A DNA stretch of 15,177 nt from Planctomycetota bacterium (lineage in GTDB: Bacteria > Planctomycetota > UBA1135 > GCA-002686595), in assembly GCA_004296785.1 (NCBI GenBank), contig SCVU01000730.1, positions 1-15,177 of the forward strand, written 5' to 3'. The stretch's first letter is position 1; each line of letters starts with the position of its first letter. Positions 7,701 to 14,165 of this stretch are shown piece by piece. Below the pieces are notes generated by a model. It ran no database searches. It was given only the letters and a program-made list of their open reading frames with translations, and was not told the origin of the DNA. A program made the position numbers and the translations under genes.

Positions 7701-8227
7701 GCGACGCGCTCGCGCTCGACACCGCGCGACTGCGGCTGCGCGAGCTCGAGCCGCGCGATGCGGCGTTCCTCGTCGAGCTGCTGAACGAACCGGCGTTCCT
7801 GCGCTACATCGGCGATCGCGGCGTGCGCGACGAAGCGGGCGCGCTGGGCTACGTCGAGCGCGCGCGCGCGAGCTACGCGACGCACGGGCACGGTCTCCTG
7901 CTCGTCGAACGGCGCGCCGACGGGGAGCCGCTCGGCATCTGCGGGCTGATCCGCCGCGACGGGCTCGACGCGCCCGACCTCGGCTTCGCGCTGCGCGCGG
8001 CGCACGAGGGCCGCGGCTACGCGCTCGAAGCGGCGCGCGCCGTCCTGGAGCACGCGGCGCGCGTGCTTCGCATTGCGCGCGTGCTCGCGATCTTCGCTCA
8101 CGACAACGAGCGCTCGCGCCGCTTGCTCGACCGATTGGAGTTCCAACCTGCCGAAGGCGTCCGGCTGCCCGGCGACAACGTGGAGCTGTGCGCATTCGCT
8201 CGCGAACTTCGTGCGGCATCGCTGTGA
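7697..8227 (+). CDS. GNAT family N-acetyltransferase (RimJ/RimL-like)
   Basis: 176 residues. The GTG start at 7697 shares GTGA (7697-7700) with the TGA of the upstream membrane-protein gene, a classic translational-coupling arrangement. The reading frame is open much further upstream, but only from this GTG does the product look like a protein. It begins LALDTARLRLRELEPRDAAFL, the usual opening of Acetyltransf_3 enzymes. The acetyl-CoA pyrophosphate-binding motif is HEGRGYALEA (103-112), and HDNERSRRLLDRLEF (135-149) carries the conserved Asn/Ser of motif B. Such enzymes transfer acetyl from acetyl-CoA to an amine; the RimJ/RimL group acts on protein N-termini or small molecules. The substrate cannot be told from sequence. 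Confidence 0.87.
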   Translation: MSDALALDTARLRLRELEPRDAAFLVELLNEPAFLRYIGDRGVRDEAGALGYVERARASYATHGHGLLLVERRADGEPLGICGLIRRDGLDAPDLGFALRAAHEGRGYALEAARAVLEHAARVLRIARVLAIFAHDNERSRRLLDRLEFQPAEGVRLPGDNVELCAFARELRAASL

Positions 8228-8382
8228 CCGCCGGCCCAGCGCGCAGCTAACAGGCCGTGTTCTTCGACGCTCGCGCTAGCTCCGACGCAGCGCATGCAAG
8301 CACGTCGCGGTCCGCACTCGGACGCGAGCGTCGACGTACGCTCGCTTCCATTCTCGACATCACCCTCGATCGAGGTCCAACG
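8228..8382 (+). promoter_or_regulatory. Hairpin-rich leader of the beta-helix protein gene
   Basis: This 155-bp gap holds three consecutive inverted repeats: GTCCG-CACT-CGGAC (8310-8323), GCGAGCGT-N6-ACGCTCGC (8324-8345), and the perfect 12-bp palindrome CCTCGATCGAGG (8364-8375). The Shine-Dalgarno GAGG (8372-8375), 7 nt before the ATG, is inside the last one. The first two could end the upstream transcript or shape the leader. The third could mask the ribosome binding site. No recognisable -35/-10 pair was found. Confidence 0.4.
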
Positions 8383-9675
8383 ATGAAAACCGACGTCTCC
8401 TGCCGCACCACGTCTCGACACCTGATCCGCGGACTCGCCGCGGTTGCGCTGTGCGGAGCTCCGATCGCGGCACAGCAACTGTGGATCGTCGACGCGGCCG
8501 CGGGCCCCGGCTCTCAGTTCACCTCGATCCAAGCGGCCGTCGATGCCTCGCAGGCGGACGACACGGTGCTCGTGCGCAGCGGCAGCTACGCGGGTTTCTC
8601 GATCGACGGCAAGGGCGTTCGAGTGATCGCGCGCGACATCGTTCGGGTCGACGGCACGGTGAGGATCCGCAACGTGCCTTCGCGACAGACGGCGCTGCTC
8701 GCCGGCCTGCAGCTGCGCGCGACCGGCTTTCCCAACTCGTTCAGCGCTCTCAGCCTCGTGTCGAATGCGGGCTCCGTGTGGGTGCAGAGCAGCATGCTCG
8801 ACGGCGCCGACGCGGGCGACACGTCGCTCGACGGCGGCGCGGGCGCGTTCGTCGATGCGAGCTCGGCAGTGCACTTCACCGATTGCGCGGTCCGCGGCGG
8901 CAAGGGCGGCTCGGTCGGCGGCGTGCTGCCGATCACGTTGGGCAACGGCGGTCGCGGCATCGACGTGAACGAGTCGTACGTGACGCTCGATGCGTGCGAG
9001 GTGCGCGGAGGCAGCGGCGGCGACCAGACGTCCGGCGGCTTGATCTTCGCGCAGGGCGGTGAAGCGCTCTCCGTGCGGACCGCGACGGTCGATGCGCAGC
9101 TTTGCGCGTTCCACGGAGGCGCGGGCGGAACGACGATGTTCGCGCCCTTCGGCGGACAGGGCGGTCACGGTGTCTACGCGATCGGCGATGCGTCGATCGC
9201 ACGCACGTCGATGTGCACGTCGATCGCGGGCGAGCCCGGGATGCCGTTGAGCTCGCCGGGACAGGCGTACGCGGCGTACTCGGGCGCGCAGATCGTGATC
9301 ACGGCGCCGCTGTTCCAACCGGAGCCGCTCAGCGCGCCGAGCTGCGCCGCGGTCGGAGAGAGCACGACGGTCAGCACCGGATCGCTATCGCAGATCACGC
9401 CGATGATCGTGTTCGCGCTGATCTCCGCCGATCCGACCGTCGCGTTCGACCCGGGGCTCGTCGGGCTGCTGCTCGATCCGTCGGCGAGCGCGTTGGTCGT
9501 GCTCGGACCGAGCACGTCTCCGACGCAGGACTCGTTCACCTGGACGATCCCCGCGCTTCCGGCCGGCACGGAGGCGGTGACGACTTGGCTCCAGCTGGGC
9601 TCGTTCGCGCCGCTGAACCCCGGGCTGCTGCTGCTCTCCGGCGTGCGCTCGTTGACGCTGACGCAGCAGAGCTGA
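8383..9675 (+). CDS. Secreted right-handed beta-helix (pectin-lyase-like) protein
   Basis: 430 residues from the ATG at 8383. This start is chosen over an upstream GTG (8257) because GAGG lies 7 nt before it and it begins a clear signal peptide (residues 1-30, cleavage expected after PIAA|QQ). Mature residues begin LWIVDAAAGPGSQFTSIQAA, then DTVLVRSGSYAGFSIDGKGV. This is the standard opening of parallel beta-helix proteins in which a computed set of coils follows FxxIQxAV...D.VxVxxGxY. Gly/Ala/Ser-rich irregular coils run to about 310, with recurrent RGG and GGxGG patches. The last ~110 residues form a different, probably globular beta domain with Pro/Leu-rich LNPGLLLLSGVRSL. No catalytic residues of polysaccharide lyases could be identified. 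It is probably an extracellular or surface protein binding or acting on glycans, in line with similar families in planctomycetes. Confidence 0.8.
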   Translation: MKTDVSCRTTSRHLIRGLAAVALCGAPIAAQQLWIVDAAAGPGSQFTSIQAAVDASQADDTVLVRSGSYAGFSIDGKGVRVIARDIVRVDGTVRIRNVPSRQTALLAGLQLRATGFPNSFSALSLVSNAGSVWVQSSMLDGADAGDTSLDGGAGAFVDASSAVHFTDCAVRGGKGGSVGGVLPITLGNGGRGIDVNESYVTLDACEVRGGSGGDQTSGGLIFAQGGEALSVRTATVDAQLCAFHGGAGGTTMFAPFGGQGGHGVYAIGDASIARTSMCTSIAGEPGMPLSSPGQAYAAYSGAQIVITAPLFQPEPLSAPSCAAVGESTTVSTGSLSQITPMIVFALISADPTVAFDPGLVGLLLDPSASALVVLGPSTSPTQDSFTWTIPALPAGTEAVTTWLQLGSFAPLNPGLLLLSGVRSLTLTQQS

Positions 9676-9729
9676 GGTCGACGTACGCAGCAGCGCGGCG
9701 CCGCAGCACCGGCACTCGAGCTAGCGGAA
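9676..9729. other. 54-bp convergent junction without long palindrome
   Basis: This short gap lies between two convergent stops. It contains the 10-bp palindrome GCGGCGCCGC (9695-9704), too short and without T-run for a confident terminator. It is a useful contrast to the 144-bp palindrome at the other convergent junction. Confidence 0.4.
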
Positions 9730-10674
9730 TTACAGGAGCGACGCCGGTCGCTGCGGCGGCGCGCGCTGCGCGAGCCACTGATCGAGCCCGGTGAGCCCGT
9801 CGAGGCAGTCGACGCCGCGCGGACCGCGCCGCACGCTGCGCGCGCCGGCGCCGCCGATCGCGAGCGCGATCTCCGGCGGCAGGGCGGCGCGCAGCTGCCC
9901 GACCATGCGGTCGGTCTCGATGCCGCCGCTCGACAGCGAGATCCCGATCAGCACGACCTGCGTGCGCAGTTCGCGCGCCGCGCGATCGACCTCCTGCCAC
10001 GGCAGATCGGTGCCGAGCAGCTTGACGCGGTTCCCGCGCTCGGCGGCGATCACCGCGGCCATCTGGATGCCGAGACCGTGCCGCTCGCCTTCGAGCGTCG
10101 CGAGCGCGACGAGCGAGCCGTGCCCGCGAACCTCGCGCAGCGCGCGCTGCTGGCGCAGCCAGTCGGACAACAGTTCGACGAGTCCGTGCTCGTGGCGGAT
10201 CCCGATCTCCTCGCTCGCCCACGCGCGCCCGACCGCGACGAGCAGCGGCGATACGAGCGTCTGCAGCACCGTCAGCACGCTCGCGTGCCGCAGCGCGACC
10301 TCCAGCCGGTGCCGCAGCTCCGCGTCGCGGTGCTCGCTCGCGAGCGCGAGCAGTTGGCGCACCTCGTCCGCGCGCGCGTCGTCGAGCACGCGCGACTCGA
10401 GCAGCCGCGCGAGCTCGCCCGTGCTGAGGCGCAGCAACTTCGACGGGCGATGCGACATCGCGATCGCCTCGGCGATGCGGCGCAGCCAGATCACCTGCTC
10501 GCGCGTGTAGCGCCGGTGCCCCGACGGCAGGCGCACCGGCACCGGGCCGCCGTAGCGGCGCTCCCACACGCGCAGCGTGTCCGGTGTGAACCCCGTGGCC
10601 GCCGCGACGTCGCCGATCGACAGGTACTCGGCGGTCGCGCTGGGACTCTCGGGGGTGGCGGGACGCGGGGTCAT
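9730..10674 (-). CDS. MerR-family regulator with cobalamin-binding domain, CarH/LitR-like B12 photoreceptor
   Basis: 314 residues from the ATG at 10674; no start codon lies in frame just upstream. The N-terminal MerR winged helix spans ~17-85 (YLSIGDVAAATGFTPDTLRVWERRYG, then SGHRRYT). A four-helix B12-cap domain (~90-180) carries W152, nine residues, then E162-H163: exactly the Wx9EH signature that in CarH contacts the 5'-deoxyadenosyl group. The Rossmann-like B12 domain begins EGERHGLG with E197-x-H199-x-x-G202; H199 is the expected lower ligand, and CarH likewise has Glu for the usual Asp. It continues with LGTDLPW (220-226) and LIGISLSSGG (242-251). Known CarH proteins are tetrameric dark repressors that fall apart and leave DNA when light breaks the Co-C bond. 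The gene is divergent from acpS with a palindrome between. No carotenoid gene is present, so targets are unknown. Confidence 0.88.
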   Translation of the reverse strand: MTPRPATPESPSATAEYLSIGDVAAATGFTPDTLRVWERRYGGPVPVRLPSGHRRYTREQVIWLRRIAEAIAMSHRPSKLLRLSTGELARLLESRVLDDARADEVRQLLALASEHRDAELRHRLEVALRHASVLTVLQTLVSPLLVAVGRAWASEEIGIRHEHGLVELLSDWLRQQRALREVRGHGSLVALATLEGERHGLGIQMAAVIAAERGNRVKLLGTDLPWQEVDRAARELRTQVVLIGISLSSGGIETDRMVGQLRAALPPEIALAIGGAGARSVRRGPRGVDCLDGLTGLDQWLAQRAPPQRPASLL

Positions 10675-10716
10675 GAATCGGCGGACATGCGCCTGTCGCG
10701 GGCGCGAGCTGTCCAA

Positions 10717-10732
10717 CTGTATGTTCAGACAG
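10717..10732. promoter_or_regulatory. Operator-like 16-bp palindrome between the CarH-like gene and acpS
   Basis: CTGTATGTTCAGACAG has the form CTGTnTGnnCAnACAG, symmetric at 6 of 8 half-site positions. It lies 42 bp from the regulator ATG and 41 bp from the acpS GTG, near the centre of the 99-bp divergent region, and is more AT-rich than its surroundings. MerR-family repressors often bind such dyads at their own promoter, so autoregulation is a reasonable inference. It also overlaps weak -10-like hexamers in both directions (TATGTT on +, TACAGT on -). Confidence 0.45.
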
Positions 10733-10773
10733 ATGGCGCACAAGCCCGCGCCTCCCCTTCCACGAGCGCGACC

Positions 10774-11217
10774 GTGACCATCCTCGGCATCGGCATCGAC
10801 CTGACGCAGATCGAGCGCATCGAAGAGGTGCACGCGCGGCGCGGCCAGCGCTTCCTCGATCGCATCTACACCGCCGGCGAGCAGGCGTACTGCGCGCGGC
10901 GCATGCGCTCCGCGCAGAGCCTCGCCGGTCGCTTCGCCGCGAAGGAGGCGGCGATGAAGGTGCTGGGCACCGGCTGGGCGCGCGGCGTGCGCTGGGTCGA
11001 CATCGAGGTCGTGCGCGCGCCGGGCGGTCCGCCGACGCTGCTGCTGCACGGCCGCGCGGCCGAGCACGCGGCGCGGCGCGGCATCGAGCGCTGGCACCTC
11101 GCGCTGACCCACGACGCGGGCCTCGCGGTGGCCGTGGCGATCGCGGAGGGCGCCGGGCCGGCCGCGGCGGAGGCGCCCGCCGCGGCGAGCACAGGTCCGG
11201 CCCCGAAGGGCCGATAA
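10774..11217 (+). CDS. acpS: Holo-[acyl-carrier-protein] synthase
   Basis: 147 residues from GTG 10774. No other start in this frame nearby gives the family N-terminus TILGIGIDLTQIERI. AcpS transfers the 4'-phosphopantetheine arm of coenzyme A to the serine of apo-ACP, activating fatty-acid synthesis. Visible motifs are GIGIDL (5-10, Asp9 for Mg2+), FLDRIYTAGEQAYC (27-40), FAAKEAAMKVLGTG (54-67, Glu58 for Mg2+), and WHLALTHDAGLAVAVAI (107-123, matching the usual SxSH(D/E) block). The family is normally ~120-130 residues; here ~20 Ala/Pro-rich residues are added at the end. There is no strong Shine-Dalgarno. The next gene starts 12 nt after the stop, so an operon with the GNAT gene is likely. 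Confidence 0.92.
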   Translation: MTILGIGIDLTQIERIEEVHARRGQRFLDRIYTAGEQAYCARRMRSAQSLAGRFAAKEAAMKVLGTGWARGVRWVDIEVVRAPGGPPTLLLHGRAAEHAARRGIERWHLALTHDAGLAVAVAIAEGAGPAAAEAPAAASTGPAPKGR

Positions 11218-11229
11218 TCGGGACCGGCG

Positions 11230-12222
11230 GTGAAACCCGAACTGGTCTTCCTCGAGGGCGCGGCGCGCGCGCCGGCGATCGAAGCGCACTGGCGCGAGTG
11301 GCACGCGAGCCGTTCGCGCGACGCGCACTTCGAGCACGTCGAGCGCGCGATGGCGAGCCCGTGGGGCGCGCGCGCGTGGCGCGTCGCGGCGCTCTGCGAC
11401 AAGCACGGCCGCGTGCTCTCGACCGCGTACGTCTACGACTTGCGCTACCGACTCGCGACGCAGCGGCTGCGCGTCGCCGGGATCGGCGCGCTGTGCGTCG
11501 ATCCGCAGCTGCGCCGGCTCGGGCTCGGCACGCAGTTCCTGCAGGCGCTGCACGAGCGGCTGCGCGACGAGAAGCACGACGGCGCTGCGCTGTACTCGCG
11601 CATCGGCCGCGAGTTCTACGAGCGGCTCGGCTACCGGCGGCTGCCGTCGCGCGTGATCGAGGCCGAGCTGATCGACGGGCGCGACCCGCGCTTCGAGCCG
11701 TCGCCGTCGCTGCTGCGCGAGTTCGACGCGCGCGACTTCGCGCAGGTGCGCAATCTGTACAACACGTCGAGCGCGCTGCAGCGCTGGGCGTTCCTGCGCG
11801 AGGACGAGTACTGGCGCCATCGGATCGAGGCGCAGCTCGAGCGCGCGCAGCGGTTTCCGCGCGGGCGGGCGCGCTCGGTGTTCCTGGTCGGCGAGCGCGA
11901 CGGCCGCGTCGTCTCGTACCTGCGCGCGATGAACTCGCCGGACGGCGACGTGCTGCAATTGCTCGAGTACGGATTCGAGCCGGGCGCGCGCGACGACGTG
12001 CCGGCGCTGGTCTCGCGCGCCGTCGAAGCGTGCGGCGACGCGCGGCCGCTGCGGGCGCGCGCGCTCGCGCCGTCGCGGCTGGCCAACCTGCTGCCCGCGC
12101 GGGCGACGACGTGGCACGCGGAGCGGCGCAGCATCTTCATGCTGAAGTCGTTCGGCGGCTTCGAAGCGCCGATCGAGGCGCCGCAGGACGAGCGGCTGGT
12201 GTGGGCCAGCGATTCGTTCTGA
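11230..12222 (+). CDS. Two-domain GNAT acetyltransferase (Eis-like layout)
   Basis: 330 residues from GTG 11230, 12 nt after acpS. A GNAT domain fills the first ~150 residues: RVLSTAYVYDLRYR (61-74), then GALCVDPQLRRLGLGTQFLQAL (86-107) with the acetyl-CoA loop RRLGLG, and LYSRIGREFYERLGYRR (121-137) typical of motif B. Residues ~155-330 form a second region with FDARDFAQVRNLYN and YWRHRIEAQLE, like the second GNAT-like half of Eis-type N-acetyltransferases. Substrate is unknown; N-acetylation of a small amine or protein is the family reaction. Its TGA stop (12220-12222) forms the left end of the 144-bp palindrome. Confidence 0.82.
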   Translation: MKPELVFLEGAARAPAIEAHWREWHASRSRDAHFEHVERAMASPWGARAWRVAALCDKHGRVLSTAYVYDLRYRLATQRLRVAGIGALCVDPQLRRLGLGTQFLQALHERLRDEKHDGAALYSRIGREFYERLGYRRLPSRVIEAELIDGRDPRFEPSPSLLREFDARDFAQVRNLYNTSSALQRWAFLREDEYWRHRIEAQLERAQRFPRGRARSVFLVGERDGRVVSYLRAMNSPDGDVLQLLEYGFEPGARDDVPALVSRAVEACGDARPLRARALAPSRLANLLPARATTWHAERRSIFMLKSFGGFEAPIEAPQDERLVWASDSF

Positions 12223-12363
12223 GTACGGAGCCCGCCTCGACTCCGGCGAGTTGGCAGTATTTGATCCCGCCTCGTTTCCGCTTTCGTCGCAGGCGACGAA
12301 GGCGGAAACGAGGCGGGATCAAATACTGCCAACTCGCCGGAGTCGAGGCGGGCTCCGTACTCA
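12220..12363. repeat. 144-bp near-perfect inverted repeat between convergent genes (candidate bidirectional terminator)
   Basis: Left arm 12220-12290 and right arm 12293-12363 are complementary at 70 of 71 positions around the 2-nt centre AG. The one exception is T12282 opposite G12301, which as + strand RNA is a G-U wobble. The outer TGA (12220-12222) is the stop of the GNAT gene and the outer TCA (12361-12363) is the stop of modC read on the minus strand, so the element fills the whole junction. Each arm holds a 9-bp direct repeat CCCGCCTCG (12231-12239 and 12266-12274). There is no T-run. A transcript from either side would make a ~71-bp hairpin, far longer than an ordinary terminator stem. 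Confidence 0.95.
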
Positions 12364-13476
12364 CGCGGCCGCCGACAACACGCGGCACGCGCTCGTCTTG
12401 AACACGAGGTGCGCGCGCTGGCCCGGGCGCAGCGCGAGCTCGTCGAGCGCGGCGTGCGTCAGGCTCGCCGAGATCCGCGCGCCGGTTCCGTCGCCGGTCT
12501 CGTCACTTCCTCCCCGCCCTTCCACGCACAGCCGCGCATCGACGCGCACGCCGCTCGCGCTCGCTTCGACCGCTTCGATCACCGCGGGCAGCACGTTGCG
12601 CGCCGAGATCCGCGTCGGTGCGTCGAGCGCGATCAGGATCTCGTCGGAGCCGATCGCAAACACCGCGTGCGCGCCGACGGAGACGCCGCGCGACGGCACG
12701 AACGCGCGGCCGCCGTCGGTGAGCTCGAGCGCCGCCGTCCCGCCGCGTACCTCGCGCACCACACCCGTCAGCACGTTGTCGTACGACGGCTCGCCGGCCC
12801 GCACCCTCCGCAGCACCTCGCTCGGCGGCCCCTGCGCGGCGACGCGGCCGCTCTCGAGCACGACCACCTCCTCGCACAGCGCCTGCACCTCGGTCGCATC
12901 GTGCGAGACGTACAGCGTCGGCACGTCGAACTCCGCGCGCACGCGGATCAAGTACGGCAGGATGCGCCGGCGCAGCGGCAGGTCTAGCGAGCCGAGCGGC
13001 TCGTCGAGCAGCAGCAGGCGCGGCCGCGACACCAGCGCGCGCGCGAGCGCGACGCGCTGCCGCTCGCCGCCGGAGAGCTGCGTGCACGGCCGCTCGAGCA
13101 ACTGCGCGATCTCGAGGATCGCGACGGTGCGCGCGAACAGCTCCTCGTCGACGCCGCCGCGCGCCGCGCCCGCGCGGACGTTGCGGCCCGCGCTCCAGTG
13201 CGGCCACAGCAACACGTCCTGCGGCACGTAGCCGATGCGCCGCGCTTCGATCGGCAGCGCGACGCCCGCGCCCGAGTCGAACAGCACGGTGTCGCCGATG
13301 CGCGCGCTCCCCGATTCGGGGCGGCGCCAGCCGGTCAGGACCTCGATCAGGCTCGTCTTGCCGGCGCCGGAGGCGCCGAATACGCCGAGCGAGCGCGCCG
13401 AGCTCGTGAACGCGACGTCGAGCGCGAAGCGCGCGAGCGGCAGCCGCACGCGGACGTGGATCGCGGCCGCGCTCAC
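12361..13476 (-). CDS. modC: Molybdate ABC transporter ATP-binding protein ModC
   Basis: 371 residues from the GTG at 13476, whose GTGA overlaps the modB stop (13473-13476). The longer open frame upstream is a shadow of modB/modA. It powers molybdate import by ATP hydrolysis on the cytoplasmic side of the ModB dimer. Motifs are Walker A GASGAGKTS (34-42), Q-loop VPQD (84-87, Gln86), ABC signature LSGGERQ (134-140), Walker B LLLLDEP (154-160) and switch His192 (SHD). The C-terminal part (~230-371) is a regulatory region. Its last module, from ISARNVL (290-296) to LRPGQRAHLVFKTS, is a MOP/TOBE domain that in ModC binds oxyanion, here with a Gly/Asp-rich loop at ~320-332. Length fits the family. 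The TGA stop is the right end of the palindrome. Confidence 0.95.
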   Translation of the reverse strand: MSAAAIHVRVRLPLARFALDVAFTSSARSLGVFGASGAGKTSLIEVLTGWRRPESGSARIGDTVLFDSGAGVALPIEARRIGYVPQDVLLWPHWSAGRNVRAGAARGGVDEELFARTVAILEIAQLLERPCTQLSGGERQRVALARALVSRPRLLLLDEPLGSLDLPLRRRILPYLIRVRAEFDVPTLYVSHDATEVQALCEEVVVLESGRVAAQGPPSEVLRRVRAGEPSYDNVLTGVVREVRGGTAALELTDGGRAFVPSRGVSVGAHAVFAIGSDEILIALDAPTRISARNVLPAVIEAVEASASGVRVDARLCVEGRGGSDETGDGTGARISASLTHAALDELALRPGQRAHLVFKTSACRVLSAAA

Positions 13477-14153
13477 GCGCCGACCCTCGCGCCGCCGCGC
13501 AGCAGCCGCTCGATCCCCCACGTCAGCGCGAACGCAATCGCGACGGTGATCGCGACGAGGCGCAGCGCGGCCGCGGTGTCGCCGAGCTGGATCTCGTTGA
13601 AGATCGCCAGCGCCAGCGTCTGCGTGCGTCCCGGGATGTTGCCGGCGACGATCACCGTCGCGCCGAACTCGCCGAGCGCGCGGCCGAAGCCGAGCGCGAC
13701 CGCGGCGAGCAGCCCGCGCCGCGCGAGCGGCAGCGTGACCGCGCACAGCGTCTGCGTGCGCGACATGCCGGTGGTCCGCGCCATCAGCTCCAGGCGCGGA
13801 TCGACGGCCTCGAATGCGCTGCGCGCCGTGCGCGCGACCAGCGGCAGCGCGACGAGCGCGGACGCGATCACCGCCGCGCGCCAGGTGAACAACACGCCGG
13901 GATCGAAGCCGAGCGCGCGCTCGCCGAGCCAACCGCCGCGCGCGAACAGCACGAGCAACAGGTAGCCGATCGCCGTCGGCGGCAGGACGAGCGGCAGCGC
14001 GACGAGCGTCTCGACGATGCTCTTGCCCGGGAACGACCGGCGCGCCATCACGAGCCCGAGCGCGATGCCGAGCGGTGCGATGAGCAGCCCCGCCGCACCG
14101 GCAACGCGCAGCGTGGTCCACAGCACGACCGCCGTGCTCGATTCGGCGGACAT
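13473..14153 (-). CDS. modB: Molybdate ABC transporter permease ModB
   Basis: 226 residues, a normal ModB length. About five to six hydrophobic segments are visible, starting VVLWTTLRVAGAAGLLIAPLGIAL. The family motif GKSIVETLVALPLVLPPTAIGY (43-64) is present. The EAA loop that docks on ModC is seen as LGFGRALGEFGATVIVAGNI, followed by PGRTQTLALAIFNEI. Two ModB subunits form the inner-membrane channel for molybdate. A Shine-Dalgarno AGGGAG (14162-14167, minus strand) overlaps the modA stop and is 8 nt before the ATG. The gene overlaps modC by 4 nt. Confidence 0.96.
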   Translation of the reverse strand: MSAESSTAVVLWTTLRVAGAAGLLIAPLGIALGLVMARRSFPGKSIVETLVALPLVLPPTAIGYLLLVLFARGGWLGERALGFDPGVLFTWRAAVIASALVALPLVARTARSAFEAVDPRLELMARTTGMSRTQTLCAVTLPLARRGLLAAVALGFGRALGEFGATVIVAGNIPGRTQTLALAIFNEIQLGDTAAALRLVAITVAIAFALTWGIERLLRGGARVGA

Positions 14154-14165
14154 CGGATCGGCTCC

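Noticed and set aside
5988..8219. 743-codon open frame on the minus strand
   Set aside because: It is antisense to the kinase end, the zinc-ribbon membrane protein and the GNAT gene. It is dominated by Arg/Ala/Asp/His with no recognisable domain.
6803..8227. 474-codon frame as one large protein containing the GNAT domain
   Set aside because: Residues before GTG 7697 are an out-of-frame shadow of the zinc-ribbon protein (Arg/Ala-rich, no motif). Only the part from 7697 is coding.
8257..8382. Upstream GTG start for the beta-helix protein, adding 42 residues
   Set aside because: The extension is charged and would bury the signal peptide, while ATG 8383 has a well-spaced GAGG and begins a typical signal sequence.
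9730..12117. 795-codon minus-strand frame as an extended MerR protein
   Set aside because: The part above 10674 is antisense to acpS and the GNAT gene. The ATG at 10674 gives a MerR protein of normal size.
12251..13231. ORFs starting inside the long palindrome on both strands
   Set aside because: They encode mirror-image peptides because of the inverted repeat, then run antisense or out of frame to modC. There is no ribosome binding site and no domain.
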